Origin: Polyodon spathula
Taxonomy: Eukaryota > Chordata > Actinopteri > Acipenseriformes > Polyodontidae
Assembly (NCBI RefSeq): GCF_017654505.1
Contig: NC_054548.1
Coordinates: 32,873,774 to 32,937,773 of the forward strand
Direction of reading: 5' to 3'
Length of the DNA stretch: 64,000 nt
Below the pieces are notes generated by a model that saw only the letters and a list, made by a program, of their open reading frames with translations, did no database searches and had not been told where the DNA came from. Below, one piece after another: positions 1-10,222 of this stretch. Made by a program: the position numbers and the translations under genes. Position 1 is the stretch's first letter; each line of letters starts with the position of its first letter.

Positions 1-599
1 CTTTCATTCGTTTGGTGTGTAAGGTAATCAAACATGCAATCTTCAGGTGTGAAAAAGTTATTGCCCCCCATAATTAGGGTCAGCTGTTTGAATACTTTGG
101 TTAACAATCAGGCCTGATTTGGGCCAGCCTTGCCCAATATAAATCTGACTGACTCTGGCCCATACCATCACTTATTAAGAAGTGGAAGGTGTATGGCACC
201 ACCAAGACCCTGCCTAGATCAGGCCATCCTTCCAAACTGGAACACAGGTTCTAGAGGCACATCATGCCACGATCAAAAGAAATTCCTGAAGACCTCCGGA
301 AAAAAAAAAGTTGTTGATGCCTGTCTGGCTGGAAAGGGTTACAAAGCCATTTCTAAGGCTTTGGGGCTCCACCAAACCAGTCAGAGCCATATTGTCCAAA
401 TGGAGAAAGTTTGGGATAGTAGTGAATCTTCCCAAAATCCTACCAAATTGTAGATTTTATTTTTCACTTTGACATTATGGACTTTTTTTGTGTTGATCAG
501 TGGCAAAAACTCCAAATTAAATCCATGTTGATTCCATGTTGTAACATAATAAAATGTGGAAAAGTCCAAGGGGGGTGAATACTTTTGAGAGCCACTGTA
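1..599 (+). mobile_element. Tc1/mariner element, internally deleted
   Basis: A Tc1-type transposase start at 264 reads MPRSKEIPEDL, then shifts frame in an A-run near 301-309 and continues KVVDACLAGKGYKAISKALG, the first helix-turn-helix of the DNA-binding domain. The catalytic domain is absent. The 3' end (about 440-599) has the usual Tc1 inverted-repeat ending, GGGGGGTGAATACTTTTGAG then CCACTG and a TA. The 5' end lies before the window. Confidence 0.75.
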
Positions 600-1220
600 C
601 ATTGCCTGAGGCTGTAAATAAGGCCTCCCTTGCCTGCCAGGGCTTTAATAAATGTATTCTTCATTGCGGCAATTGGGCTGTCTAATTTCATAATTCACCT
701 TTCCTATAGCCTGAATCCCTTCATATGGCCCCTGCCACTTAGCACATAGTTTGGATTCTTAGGAGGGAAGCAGCAGCATTACCTTGTCTCCAGGACAAAG
801 GTTAGAATCAATGCATTTTTGTTGTAATGCTGCTGTTGTCGGTGCTAAGCCAATCTGAGATTGTCTTGGGACAAACGACCGACCAAATCTAGGTGATCTC
901 TAAGTAGGAGCACATGCTGCACTACATTTTTGGATGAGCCTTTGTGCTCCTCCCACCCCTCTCTCAACTGATCGAGGATGCCGCAAGGCTGTCGACCATA
1001 CAAGAGCTCGAAGGGGGAGAACCTTGTCTAACTCTGCGGCACCTTTCTCATGCAAAAAGGAGGTAGGGAAGAAGCGATGCCCAATAATTTTGCTCCTGAT
1101 TTACAAACCGTCTCAGCATCGACTTCAAAGTCTGATTAAAGCATTCCAACAAACAGTCCTTCTGTGGATGATAAAAAGACATCCTGATGGGACTTATTTT
1201 TAGCATTTTGGTTCTTGCTG
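600..1220 (-). pseudogene. Gmr1-like integrase C-terminus with GPY module, broken
   Basis: On the minus strand, from about 1050 downward, the frame reads QSSTGFSPFELLYG, then LREGWEEHKGSSKNVVQHVL, and after stops and shifts KWQGPYEG near 723-746 (the GPY/F module of Ty3/Gypsy integrases). It ends in a segment matching 12340-12440 on the plus strand, which lies just upstream of reverse transcriptase there. Between this piece and the gag at 1250-1528 most of pol is deleted. Confidence 0.75.
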
Positions 1221-1528
1221 TAACGTGTTGGACAAGAAGTTAGTGCCTCACCAATCAGGCAGGGTCCCAATTGGCTTGCCCAGAACTGTCGGGGCCATGA
1301 CGCGGTGGTAGGCAGTCGCTCAAATATCACCAGGTATGCCTCTGGGTCATCCTGCAACGTCATATTATGTGTCCTCGCTTTTGGGGCCGCCATAACGGGT
1401 ACTGCTGCTGCTGTGGGAGGTATCGCCAGCCCGACTCTCTCAATCAGAGTCATGTACCGCTCCTCTCTCTGTCTCTCCTGTCTGCTGACCAGCTGCTCCA
1501 GTAGTGCCAACAGTGCTGTGTACTTCAT
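1221..1528 (-). pseudogene. Gmr1-like gag, N-terminal part
   Basis: Reading begins with MKYTALLALLEQLVSRQERQ at 1528, 18 bp after the end of the LTR at 1547. It continues to DDPEAYLVIFERL and WASQLGPCLIGEA, a Gag segment also seen at 5820. Homology stops near 1240, where a deletion joins it to integrase. The spacer between LTR and ATG should contain the primer-binding site. Confidence 0.7.
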
Positions 1529-1546
1529 CCCACTACTAACACCACT

Positions 1547-2310
1547 TGTGGCAAAGTGGCGAGTAAATACAGGTGAGTGCAGCGCAGGTACAAATCACAT
1601 AGACAATTACGAACAGGTGCAAGGGTGTTTATTGAAATGGTTTACAATGCCCAGACCTTATGGTGAATACCTGTAAATACCGAATGATGGAAGCGATACA
1701 GCAACGTGTATCACTTCAGTTTGTATAATCCCACGGGTTTGACCCGCAACCAAAAGTCCAGTTTTATCATCCACACAAAATGCAAAGACACAGACACAGT
1801 TCCTATGATGCATGAATTAAGTGATTGTGGTGAAAAGACAGTTCCTAGTGGAAAGTTGATTGCTGGTGTCCGGTTTAATGCTGGCCTGCGGCTGCAGCTC
1901 CGGATTGTGCTAGTAATCTTGAAAACAGACGAAACAAACAACGTTTACAATACAGACTAACAGAACCCTCATGGTTTCTTTTAAATGCAGGGACTCCTTT
2001 TAGATTGTTTTTCTAACCATTTACAAAGGTACAGATTAGTTTGCTATGCCCCTATTTTATACCCTTGCTAATGACCCCTTGGTTAACGAGCGCATCCGCT
2101 TCTCCAATCCGCGGATGCCACGCCATTTCCCGTTCAGGTCATTGAGTTTGGGTACCGTAGCTCAGTCCCTTTTCTAGCAGGCCGACTTCCACCTACCCAC
2201 AGGAATAAAGTGTCATGCCTTTTAGTCCAGGGTATTCTGCTCCCTTTACCTAGTACCCTCTCAGGTCGGGAGAGAGATCAAACGCCAAGCGTCATTCAGT
2301 CTCTGTCACA
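1547..2310 (-). repeat. 5' LTR of minus-strand Gmr1-like element (LTR-A)
   Basis: On the minus strand it starts TGTGACAGAG at 2310 and ends GCCACA at 1547, a TG...CA pair. The start and end match the LTRs at 13625-14784, 33478-34172 and 37418-38141. Length is 764 bp. Gag follows immediately, so this is the 5' LTR. No other LTR of this copy lies in the window. Confidence 0.7.
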
Positions 2311-2640
2311 GGCATCCATAAGCACGACAGGTGATGCCCATGGGGAGTATGAAGGTTCTACAATTAGTTAGTAGATTAAAGGTTTAACACCAGAACCGCC
2401 GAGATTTCGGACTACATACAACCAGCACACCCGCAAAATGTGCTGCTCCATTTTAAAACGGCTTCGATATGAAAATGAAAAACAAACAACTGGATACAAC
2501 TTAATATTTTTATTTATGAACATCATGCATAACATTTTGAGCAGAAACACTGTATTTAAATTGAAAATATAACTTATTTTATTTTTTCCAAAATGAGTAC
2601 AAATACAAAAACCTGAAAAACGGTAGTAAACTTCACGCAA
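2311..2640. other. Unassigned stretch
   Basis: Nothing coding was recognised. A block near 2380-2460 (AACACCAGAACCGCCGAG and following) looks like the edge of another repeat but I cannot name it. Confidence 0.4.
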
Positions 2641-4960
2641 TAAACTTTTGTGTAAACAGGTGTTTTTGTTCCTGGGTAGTAAGTGTTATTTCCTAATTGC
2701 TTATGCCTCAAAAGTATAGAAAATGGCTATTATTCCCCACAAACTTTGCTTTTGTGACCAGGACAGTGATATTTTGAAATTTACCTATTTCCAATGAGAA
2801 AACGGGCGAATTTGTGTCTTTTCGTTCACATAAAGTCAGAAAAAAACAACATATGAATCCAAATTAACATGTATTTATACTAAAGTAATACAAAAATGAC
2901 TACAAAAGATTTAGAAGTGAGTAGTTTTTCGAAATTTACGATTATACTGTAAATCACTTTCATGAATCAGCCCCCAAATGTAGTCTCCCATCATGTTCTC
3001 GTTATACTGTCCTTGGTAGCGGCATTCAAAGTCCAGTATATCCTGGTGGAAGCGCTCACCTTGCTCCTCCGAGTACGCTCCCATGTTCTCCTTGAATTTA
3101 TCAAGATGAGCATCAAGGATATGGACTTTGAGGGACATCCTACAGCCCATTGTGCCGTAGTTCTTCACCAGAGTCTCAACCAGCTCCACATAGTTTTTGG
3201 CCTTGTGATTGCCCAGGAAGCCCTGAACCACTGCGACAAAGCTGTTCCAAGCCGCTTTCTCCTTATTAGTGAGCTTCTTGGGGAATTCATTGCACTCCAG
3301 GATCTTCTTTATCTGTGGTCCGACGAAGACACCGGCTTTGACCTTTGCCTCAGACAGCTTAGGGAAGAAGTCTTGAAGGTACTTGAAGGCTGCCGACTCC
3401 TTATCTAGAACTCTGACAAATTGTTTCATAAGGCCCAATTTGATGTGCAGTGGTGGCATCAACACCTTCCGGGGGTCCACCAGTGGCTCCCACTTGACGT
3501 TGTTCCTCCCCACAGAGAACTCGATCCGCTGTGGCCAGTCCCGCCTGTGGTAGTGCGCCTTGGTGTCCCTGCTGTCCCAAAGGCAAAGATAGCAGGGAAA
3601 CTTGGTAAAACCGCCTTGGAGACCCATCAGGAATGCCACCATTTTGAAGTCTCCTATGACCTCCCAGCCGTACTCATCATACTTCAAGGCGTCCAGCAAG
3701 GTCTTGATGCTGTTCCTCTTTGAGGTGCACCGAGTGAGCCAGGGGAAGAGATGGGTACTTGTTACCATTATGGAGAAGCACGGCTTTGAGGCTCCTGGAT
3801 GACCTGTCAATGAAGAGGCGCCACTCATTCTGCTTACAGGCGATTCCGATTGCCTCGAACAGACTGGTCACATTGTGGCAGAAGCACAGCCCATCTTGAC
3901 GGGTGAAGAAGCTGGAAAAAGGTTAGTGACGCTTCCTCTGATCTGCAACTTGCACACTTTCATCCAACAAGTTCCACTGCTTGAGCCTAGACGCCAAAAG
4001 CTCGGCACTGGACTTGGTGAGACCAAGATCTCTAATCAAGTCGTTGAGGTCTTTTTGGTTGACTTGCTGCTCTCTTCTAAAGACGGCTGCTCTCTCTCCG
4101 GAGGAGTGGGAACGGGGAGCTCATGGCAGTGTGGCACCGGGGCGATGGATGAAGGAAGGTCCGGATATGTGACAGCAGGTGCATTCTTGCCAGTCCGACG
4201 TTTGGAAGGGTCCACCATGCAGAAGTAGCAGTTGCTTGAGTGGTCAGTGGGATAGCGAACTTCATGGCTCTCTTTTCCCCTCTGTACCATCCTATAAAAA
4301 TACATTTATTTCACCCATGACTAATGTGTAAGAGATTCTCGCAACATTTTTAATATATGATATATTTTTTCAATAACAATGAAAACTGTAAAATATTTTA
4401 AAATTAAAAACTTTTACAATTTAAAAAATGTTAAGAATTGTTCATCTTACCTTCCAGAGTTTTTTTGCAGTGCTCGCAGGTGAAATGAGGTGCCCAGGGT
4501 TTGCCTTGATCCCCGACAGGCATGCCGAAATATGCCTCGTAGGCCTCACACATCTTAGCAGATGCTTCCATGGAGTACTTTTTCGCTCTTGTCTTGATAA
4601 ATTGGCCGCAGACATAGCAAAATGCGTCTGCTGGATGCTTGCAGCCTCTTGATGCCATCTCAGAAAAATGCAGATATGCTGGAACTAAACTGAACTGGTG
4701 GGCTTAAGGCCCCTGTATTTATACTACTATTTATATTACTGGAAAGTTCTAAAAGTTACTCCAAGTTTACTCAGCACTGAATCTATTTGGAATGTTCTGG
4801 AAAATAGGTAAATTTCAAAATATCACTGTCCTGGTCACAAAAGCAAAGTTTGTGGGGAATAATAGCCATTTTCTATACCTTTGAGGCATAAGCAATTAGG
4901 AAATAACACTACCCAGGAACCAAAAAAAATAAATAAAAACAAATTGTTACACGGTGTTAT
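2641..4960 (-). mobile_element. Unclassified DNA transposon with long inverted repeats
   Basis: Inverted repeats of about 125 bp lie at 2668-2794 and 4798-4920. Both contain GTTCCTGGGTAG, TTATTTCCTAATTGCTTATG and CCCCACAAACTTTGCTTTTG, with one 4-nt indel and few substitutions. Outside them AT-rich sequence and ACACGGTG (right side) may be the true ends, so the limits are approximate and no target duplication was fixed. The interior encodes a broken transposase-like protein. The left repeat and adjoining 3' region recur at 52905-53216. I do not know its superfamily. Confidence 0.7.
2911..4658 (-). pseudogene. Transposase-like gene of unclassified DNA transposon, at least two exons, frameshifted
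   Basis: Exon 1 (4451-4658) starts MASRGCKHPADAFCYVCGQF and includes WAPHFTCEHCKKTLEG, a Cys-pair zinc-binding pattern; its donor is GTAAGA. Exon 2 begins at 4291 after a TTATAG acceptor with NCYFCMVDPSKR and YPDLPSSIAPVPH. After a frameshift near 4080 it continues KSSAELLASRLKQWNLLDE and FIDRSSRSLKAVLLHNGN. After another shift near 3690 a long open part (to 2911) reads CYLCLWDSRDTKAHY, HIKLGLMKQFV and DYIWGLIHESD. From memory, near-identical proteins occur as many uncharacterised copies in arthropods and Hydra, which suggests a mobile family. Catalytic residues are not identified. Two frameshifts make this copy dead. Confidence 0.7.
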
Positions 4961-5639
4961 AAAACATAAATAACTAATTATAAAAATAGCATAAAACAAA
5001 AATATAACATAGCTTATGCAACATGAAAGTGCTTTGCGTGAAACAGAGTTCAAAGGCTCTCTCTACCTGTTCAGAGTTCTATTACAGCTTTCCTAGTACA
5101 AACTACGCAGTTTCTGCCCTAGCTCCAGGGCTAGCTGCAAAATGAAGTCTCTACGAGTGACTGTATTGCCAGTGCACTCCTTCTACAAAACCAAAGTGTT
5201 GATGGCTGCCAGGTCCAAAAACCATTATAAAAAAACCTCCACAGGCCACCTGCAAGTACCACCTTTGACAGAATACAGCTGTGCCATTTGTTCCAGTATA
5301 TCCACAACGTACTTTGTTGCGTTCTAAAATGCAAGTGTCTCTGGCTTTCATTTAGCATCAGTCCCAGTGGTCACCTATTTGTTCAGAGAGCTTAGAATAA
5401 GCACTTTTTTTATACCTGTACACACTAAGGGTGGCACAGTCATTCTGCCTGAGGAGTGAAGTGGAGTGCAGGGGGACAGTTACAAACTTGTAGCTGATTC
5501 AGAGGACAGGCAGATGAGAAAAAAAGTAGTGCACCTATATCACACTATATTGTGATTCAATGTGTATATTTTGTGACAACTGCTAATAAAATAAATAAAT
5601 AAATGGTGTGTAGAATGACTTTCATTAGTGTTTCAGCAC
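4961..5639. other. Unassigned stretch with short AAAT run
   Basis: No gene was recognised. A short AAAT-type run lies near 5586-5604. Small ORFs here show no family resemblance. Confidence 0.4.
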
Positions 5640-6430
5640 TTAACAGGAGTATATAATACGTTCTTTCACAATGACTTTGATTTTATTACAAAACCCAGAC
5701 TAAATTGTTGGTTATATTATATTGACACGCCGTTGATGAAAAAGATCGCTCTGGCAGTCCAGACCACGGTACCAACGGCACCTGTGATGATGGTCCCAAG
5801 GGCAAGGGCTATGAAAATGATGGAGGAGGATGACCCTGAGGTTTACCTGGTCACTTTCAAGAGGCTGTCTACCACTGCGTCATGGCCCCGAAGCTGAGCC
5901 AGCTGGGATCCTGTCTGATCAGGGAGGCTCAGGCAGTGTATTAAGCCAAGACGGACACTGAAGCCGTCGACTACGACCTGGTAAAGCAAGCCATTCTACG
6001 CCGGCTCAACATCATGGGGGGAAACGCAGTGTACTATTCTGGGAGTACCAAAGACCCCTAGATACATGCCCCAGGGTGGTTGCACATCAGTTGTGTGATC
6101 ACATGGTGCACTGGCTAAGCCCCACCCAGAAAATGGGTCTACAAATGGGCAAAGCCATAACAGTGGAGCCAAACCCAGGTATGGATATGACGCCACAACC
6201 CTGCCACCCAGGAAGCAGCAGTAAAGCTGGCGGAGGATTTCGAGGACTCCCTGGTCTCAGCCCACACCAACCTGGCCACAGCTCCCATTCACCGGAGCAG
6301 CTGCACACCACCTCCTCTCTCTGCCCCATCTACAACACCGGGACCGAGACCTCCTAGATCTTCGGTCCCAATGGGAAACCCAGCAGGGGTAAAGCTGCTA
6401 CCCCGGCCTCATTGCCATACTAGCCATGAG
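5640..6430 (+). pseudogene. Gmr1-like gag with degraded SCAN-like segment
   Basis: Fragments in several frames read EEDDPEVYLVTFKRLSTTA, then VDYDLVKQAILRRLNI, then LDTCPRVVAHQLCDHMVHWL, matching the better copy at 28340-28760. The last part is the SCAN-like region of Gag. It is followed by a Pro/Ser-rich tail. Frameshifts and stops make it inactive. It opens a Gmr1-like element that runs, with interruptions, to 14784. Confidence 0.7.
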
Positions 6431-6519
6431 ACATTAAATTAATCAATGTTCCCTCCTTCTCCCTTATCTGTTTTAGAAGCAACCAACAGGGGCACCAGGT
6501 CAGGTCATGTACATCGGCA

Positions 6520-7350
6520 ATGGAGTGTGATGTGGCAGCGTGCAATTTGGCATCTGCAGTGAGTAAACACGGGGAAAATGGTCGGGAGGGGCCTTGTATT
6601 GTGAATGCAGTTTTAGGCAAGGTGACAACCCATGATTTACTGGACACCAGGTGTGAGCAGACCTTAATTAAAGCAGCGCTCTTGGGTAGTGTGTCGTGGC
6701 AGCCACGGGGTCAGGTGGTGACCTCCTGCGTCCATGGAGATACAGCGACATACCCCACCCTAAAATTATATTTATTGGTAGGATAATAGATAACAGATAA
6801 CACACCACCTAGTAGTTTGGGTGGCGGAAAGGCTACCACACCCAATAATTCTGGGTCGAGACTGGCCAAATTATAAATAATTAGTTAAATAATGGCAGTC
6901 TCAACCGCACATGTAAATGTGGCAGAAAAAAGAAAAGGAATGAATTGGTGAAGTGTTCCCTTTTCAAGCTGAAATGTTTTCCCCCATTTTCCATCCTACA
7001 AAAACAAATAAAGAGGGGTGGATTGCAGAATGGGAGAGAGCATCATTAAGACAAGGCTGGGGTCTAGTGGGAGAACGCTCGGGTGGTAACAAACGGCAGT
7101 CAAAAAGAGTTAGAACGCAGTGTGACCGAGAGGGCAAGGTTACTGTGCCATCTAGGGCAGATGCTACACCAGCCCCTCTAAATATACTGGACGTGGTACT
7201 CAAGCGTGGACATAGTGCGGGGCCAACATAATGACCCGTCACTAGTGCACATTTGGGGGCAGGTCCGGTCTATTGAAGGTAAGGATGTTGATGGCACTGG
7301 GGAGCTAGTATTTCCACACTTCAGTATCAAGGGGCAATTACTGTATAGGG
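6520..7350 (+). pseudogene. Gmr1-like protease and following pol segment
   Basis: The segment VNAVLGKVTTHDLLDTRCEQ holds the retropepsin active-site position, here D-T-R instead of D-T-G, so it would not be active. It continues to WQPRGQVVTSCVHGDTATYP, then after shifts HIWGQVRSIEGK and GELVFPHFSIKGQLLYR. A hAT element interrupts the frame at 7351 and the reading resumes at 9981. Confidence 0.7.
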
Positions 7351-7690
7351 CAGGGGTGGCCAACCAGCATCTCTCAAGCCGCATGCTGCTATTTAATCCA
7401 CTATATGTGGCTCTATCGAAGGGGAATAATGTAGAACATACTATCACAGTAGCAAAGAATAATTAATGTCTCCCATGTTGTGCAGAAAACTGTCATTGGC
7501 AAAAACTGTCGCCTCTGCTGTTCTGCCCAAGCACATATGGGTCAAAAGTTGAGATGTCATGTAGCTGCTGAAACCAAGCGCAAAACAGAACCAATCGCAT
7601 GCCTAGCTGGCCTATTTAAAAAAAGAAAAAAATATTTGACGGAATTGCATTTTGCGATCATCTCGGTAACGTCCAGCATTCTGTATTAAG

Positions 7691-9760
7691 TAGGCTAGTC
7701 CTGAAGATGGAAGGAAAATGTAAATGCAAGCAAAAATATGAGGAAGAAAACTTTCACAGCGGAATGGGAGATTTTATATTTTTTTATTGAGCGCAATGGG
7801 AAACCACTGGGTCTGATGCCAAACTTCTTTGGCATAGTTCAAGTCTGGTAATCTCCAGCACCATCTCACCACACACCATACTAACATCGATCTGGTATTT
7901 CCAAAAGGTACTGAACTCCGCTCACACAAACTCAAAACTTTAAAAAGCCAAATACAAAAACAGACTCAAGTGTTCAGTAAATTTACCAAGCACTCTCCTA
8001 TCAAGTCATTTGGAACATAGCTTGTGCTAAAAAAACATACTGCAAAGGCGAATTTGTTAAAAAATGCCTTGCATTTGCCATCATGTCTCCAGAAGACAAT
8101 AATCTGAAAGAACGATCTCTGATCTTCAACTCTCGCGCCATACAGTTGAACACAGAATTTCTGACAAACGATGCCATTAAATAACACTTGTATTCGGAGC
8201 TTCAGAAATGCAAGTACCTCAGCACTGCACTGGACAAGTCATGACAGTGTCGACGCAAGGGACTTTTTCAGCCTGAAAAAAGAAACAAGGACCAGGGGTC
8301 ACAAATGGAGTTTAGAAAAAGGGGCATTCAGAACAGAAAATAGGAGACACTTTTTTACACAGAGAATTGTGGGGGTCTGGAATCAACTCCCCAGTAATGT
8401 TGTTGAAGCTGACACCCTGGGATCCTTCAAGAAGCTGCTTGATGAGATTTTGGGATCAATAAGCTACTAACAACCAAACGAGCAAGATGGGCCGAATGGC
8501 CTCCTCTCGTTTGTAAACTTTCTTATGTTCTTATGTTCTTATGTGATATACAGGACAAACCACAGTCAGATTAGTGTGTAATAAATGAGGAACTCTTGGA
8601 TTTCGTACCATTAAAAGACAGAAACCGTGGCACTGATGTAAAAGAAGCATTGACGACAGTTGTTGCAAAAAACAACCTACCTTTACAAAAACTTACGGCA
8701 ATTGCAACGGATGGGGCTCCATCTACGCTTGGGTCTGTAAATGGATTTGTAAGGCTGACGACAGCTTCCCTGAATTCTGGACGTTCTGCTGCATCATTTA
8801 TCTGGAGCAACCTGTGTCGAAAACGCTGAACTTAGACCACGTCATGAATCCCATGCTGGAAATTGTCAATTTCATTCACACAAAAGCTCTCAACCACAGA
8901 CAATTCAAGATTCTCATTGATAAACTTGAAGACGACCTTCCCAGGGACCTGCCACTTCACTGTACTGTGAGATGGCTTTGAAGAGGTAAAGTGATGTCAC
9001 ATTTTCTTGAGCTGTTGGATGCTGTAAAACTGTTCATGGAGGAGAAGCACAAAGATTATCCTGAGCGATCAGACCCCTAGTGGATTTTGGATTTGGCATT
9101 CCTTGTGGACATGTTGCATCATTTGGACAGAATTGAATTGCTGCCTGACCTTGTGCAATGTGTGTTCGTGTTCATGAACAAACTCAAGCTCTTCAGGACT
9201 CAACTTCAAAGAAGGGAACTGACACATTTTCCTTCAGTGTTGCAAACAATTGAACAAGCAACATAGCCTTGAAAAAGAACACAACGCGATGTGCATCAGT
9301 ACTTGATGAACTGTAGGATGTTTTTTTGGAAAGATTTAGTGATGTACAGCTGAAAAGGCCCCAGATTAAATTCCTCATCGACCCTTTCACTACTGAGTCT
9401 GGGTGCTTGAAGGCCCCGTTGGTCACAGAAGAAGCAGCTGCTGAGTTTGAGGTAATTGAACTCTCTGAGGATGTCAGATTGAAATCAATTCTAAAAGAGG
9501 ACACCCTTGAGTTCTAGAAAACTGTAAAATACCCCAACGTCAATTGTGCTGCGCTCCGACTGCTGTTGATGTTCGAATCAACATATGTTTGAGTCGGTTT
9601 TTTCAACATTGAAACAGGTGAAGTCAAGGCATCAGTCTGTTCTAACAGACACACATGAAGGAATTACTTTGACCGGCCTCCACAGAGTACAAGTCAGATC
9701 TGAAGAAGATTGTTGACAGCAAATATTGCCAGAAGTCTCACTAAGATAAAAAAAAAGGTG
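7691..9760 (+). pseudogene. hAT transposase, multiply broken
   Basis: An N-terminal part near 7707-8190 includes CKGEFVKKCLAF. After a CR1 insertion comes LTAIATDGAPSTLGSVNGF (about 8690-8750), the conserved TDGAPSM-type block of hAT transposases. Then LEIVNFIHTKALNHRQFK, DLPLHCTVRWL, and near 9320-9516 FSDVQLKRPQIKFLIDPF. Many stops and shifts are present. The family resembles vertebrate GTF2IRD2/ZBED-like hAT transposases. Confidence 0.8.
8222..8543 (+). mobile_element. CR1-like LINE, 3' end only
   Basis: This is a 5'-truncated copy ending in repeated TTCTTATG. It encodes the C-terminal segment RDFFSLKKETRTRGHKW to VWNQLPSNVVEADTLGSFKK shared with copies at 15.2, 22, 35, 47 and 62.6 kb. 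It interrupts the hAT transposase at 7691-9760. Confidence 0.85.
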
Positions 9761-9980
9761 CATCATACAAGGGAAAAAACAGTAATTTTTGTTTTGTCAC
9801 ACTTAGCCATGTCTTTTGAATAAAGTTATATTATTGTAAACTTTGAACTATGATAGCCGTTACGGTTATATCATATATTATAAAACACAGACCATTAAAG
9901 TTGTATGATATAATATTATATACACACTTGGCTCTTACATGCTTTTTGGCTCTAGGTCTGTTACAGGTTGGCCGCCCCTG

Positions 9981-10222
9981 GTATAGGGTAAACCTAGTCG
10001 CAGGCACAGGACAGCCTGTAATATAATTTTTGGTTCTCCCGTCTTCTCGGACCTAGGTCACGAGGCTGGTGCATGATATCCGTGAGAGAGATGCCACAGA
10101 GCTCGACAGGGTTCTCCCCCTTCGAGCTCTTCTACGGCCAACAGCCTCGCGGCATCCTTGATCTGTGGAGAGAGGGGTGGGAGGAGCACAAAGGCTCATC
10201 CAAAAATGTAGTGAAGCATGTG
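9981..10222 (+). pseudogene. Gmr1-like integrase fragment
   Basis: The frame resumes after the hAT with YRVNLVAGTGQPVI, then after an internal deletion PQSSTGFSPFELFYGQQPRG and REGWEEHKGSSKNVVKHV. The last matches integrase at 900-1050 (minus) and 29825-29965. Homology ends near 10222. Confidence 0.75.

Larger units (their letters stand above)
7351..9980 (+). mobile_element. hAT transposon, complete ends, 8-bp target duplication
   Basis: The left end is CAGGGGTGGCCAACC and the right end is GGTTGGCCGCCCCTG, an imperfect inverted pair. The 8-bp duplication GTATAGGG lies at 7343-7350 and 9981-9988. The element is 2630 bp including a CR1 tail at about 8222-8543. It sits in a Gmr1-like pol gene. 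Insertion of this type with 8-bp duplications is diagnostic of hAT. Confidence 0.9.

Noticed and set aside
2911..3828. The 305-codon open frame taken as a host gene
   Set aside because: It lies within long inverted repeats, its upstream exon is frameshifted relative to it, and part of the element recurs at 52.9 kb.
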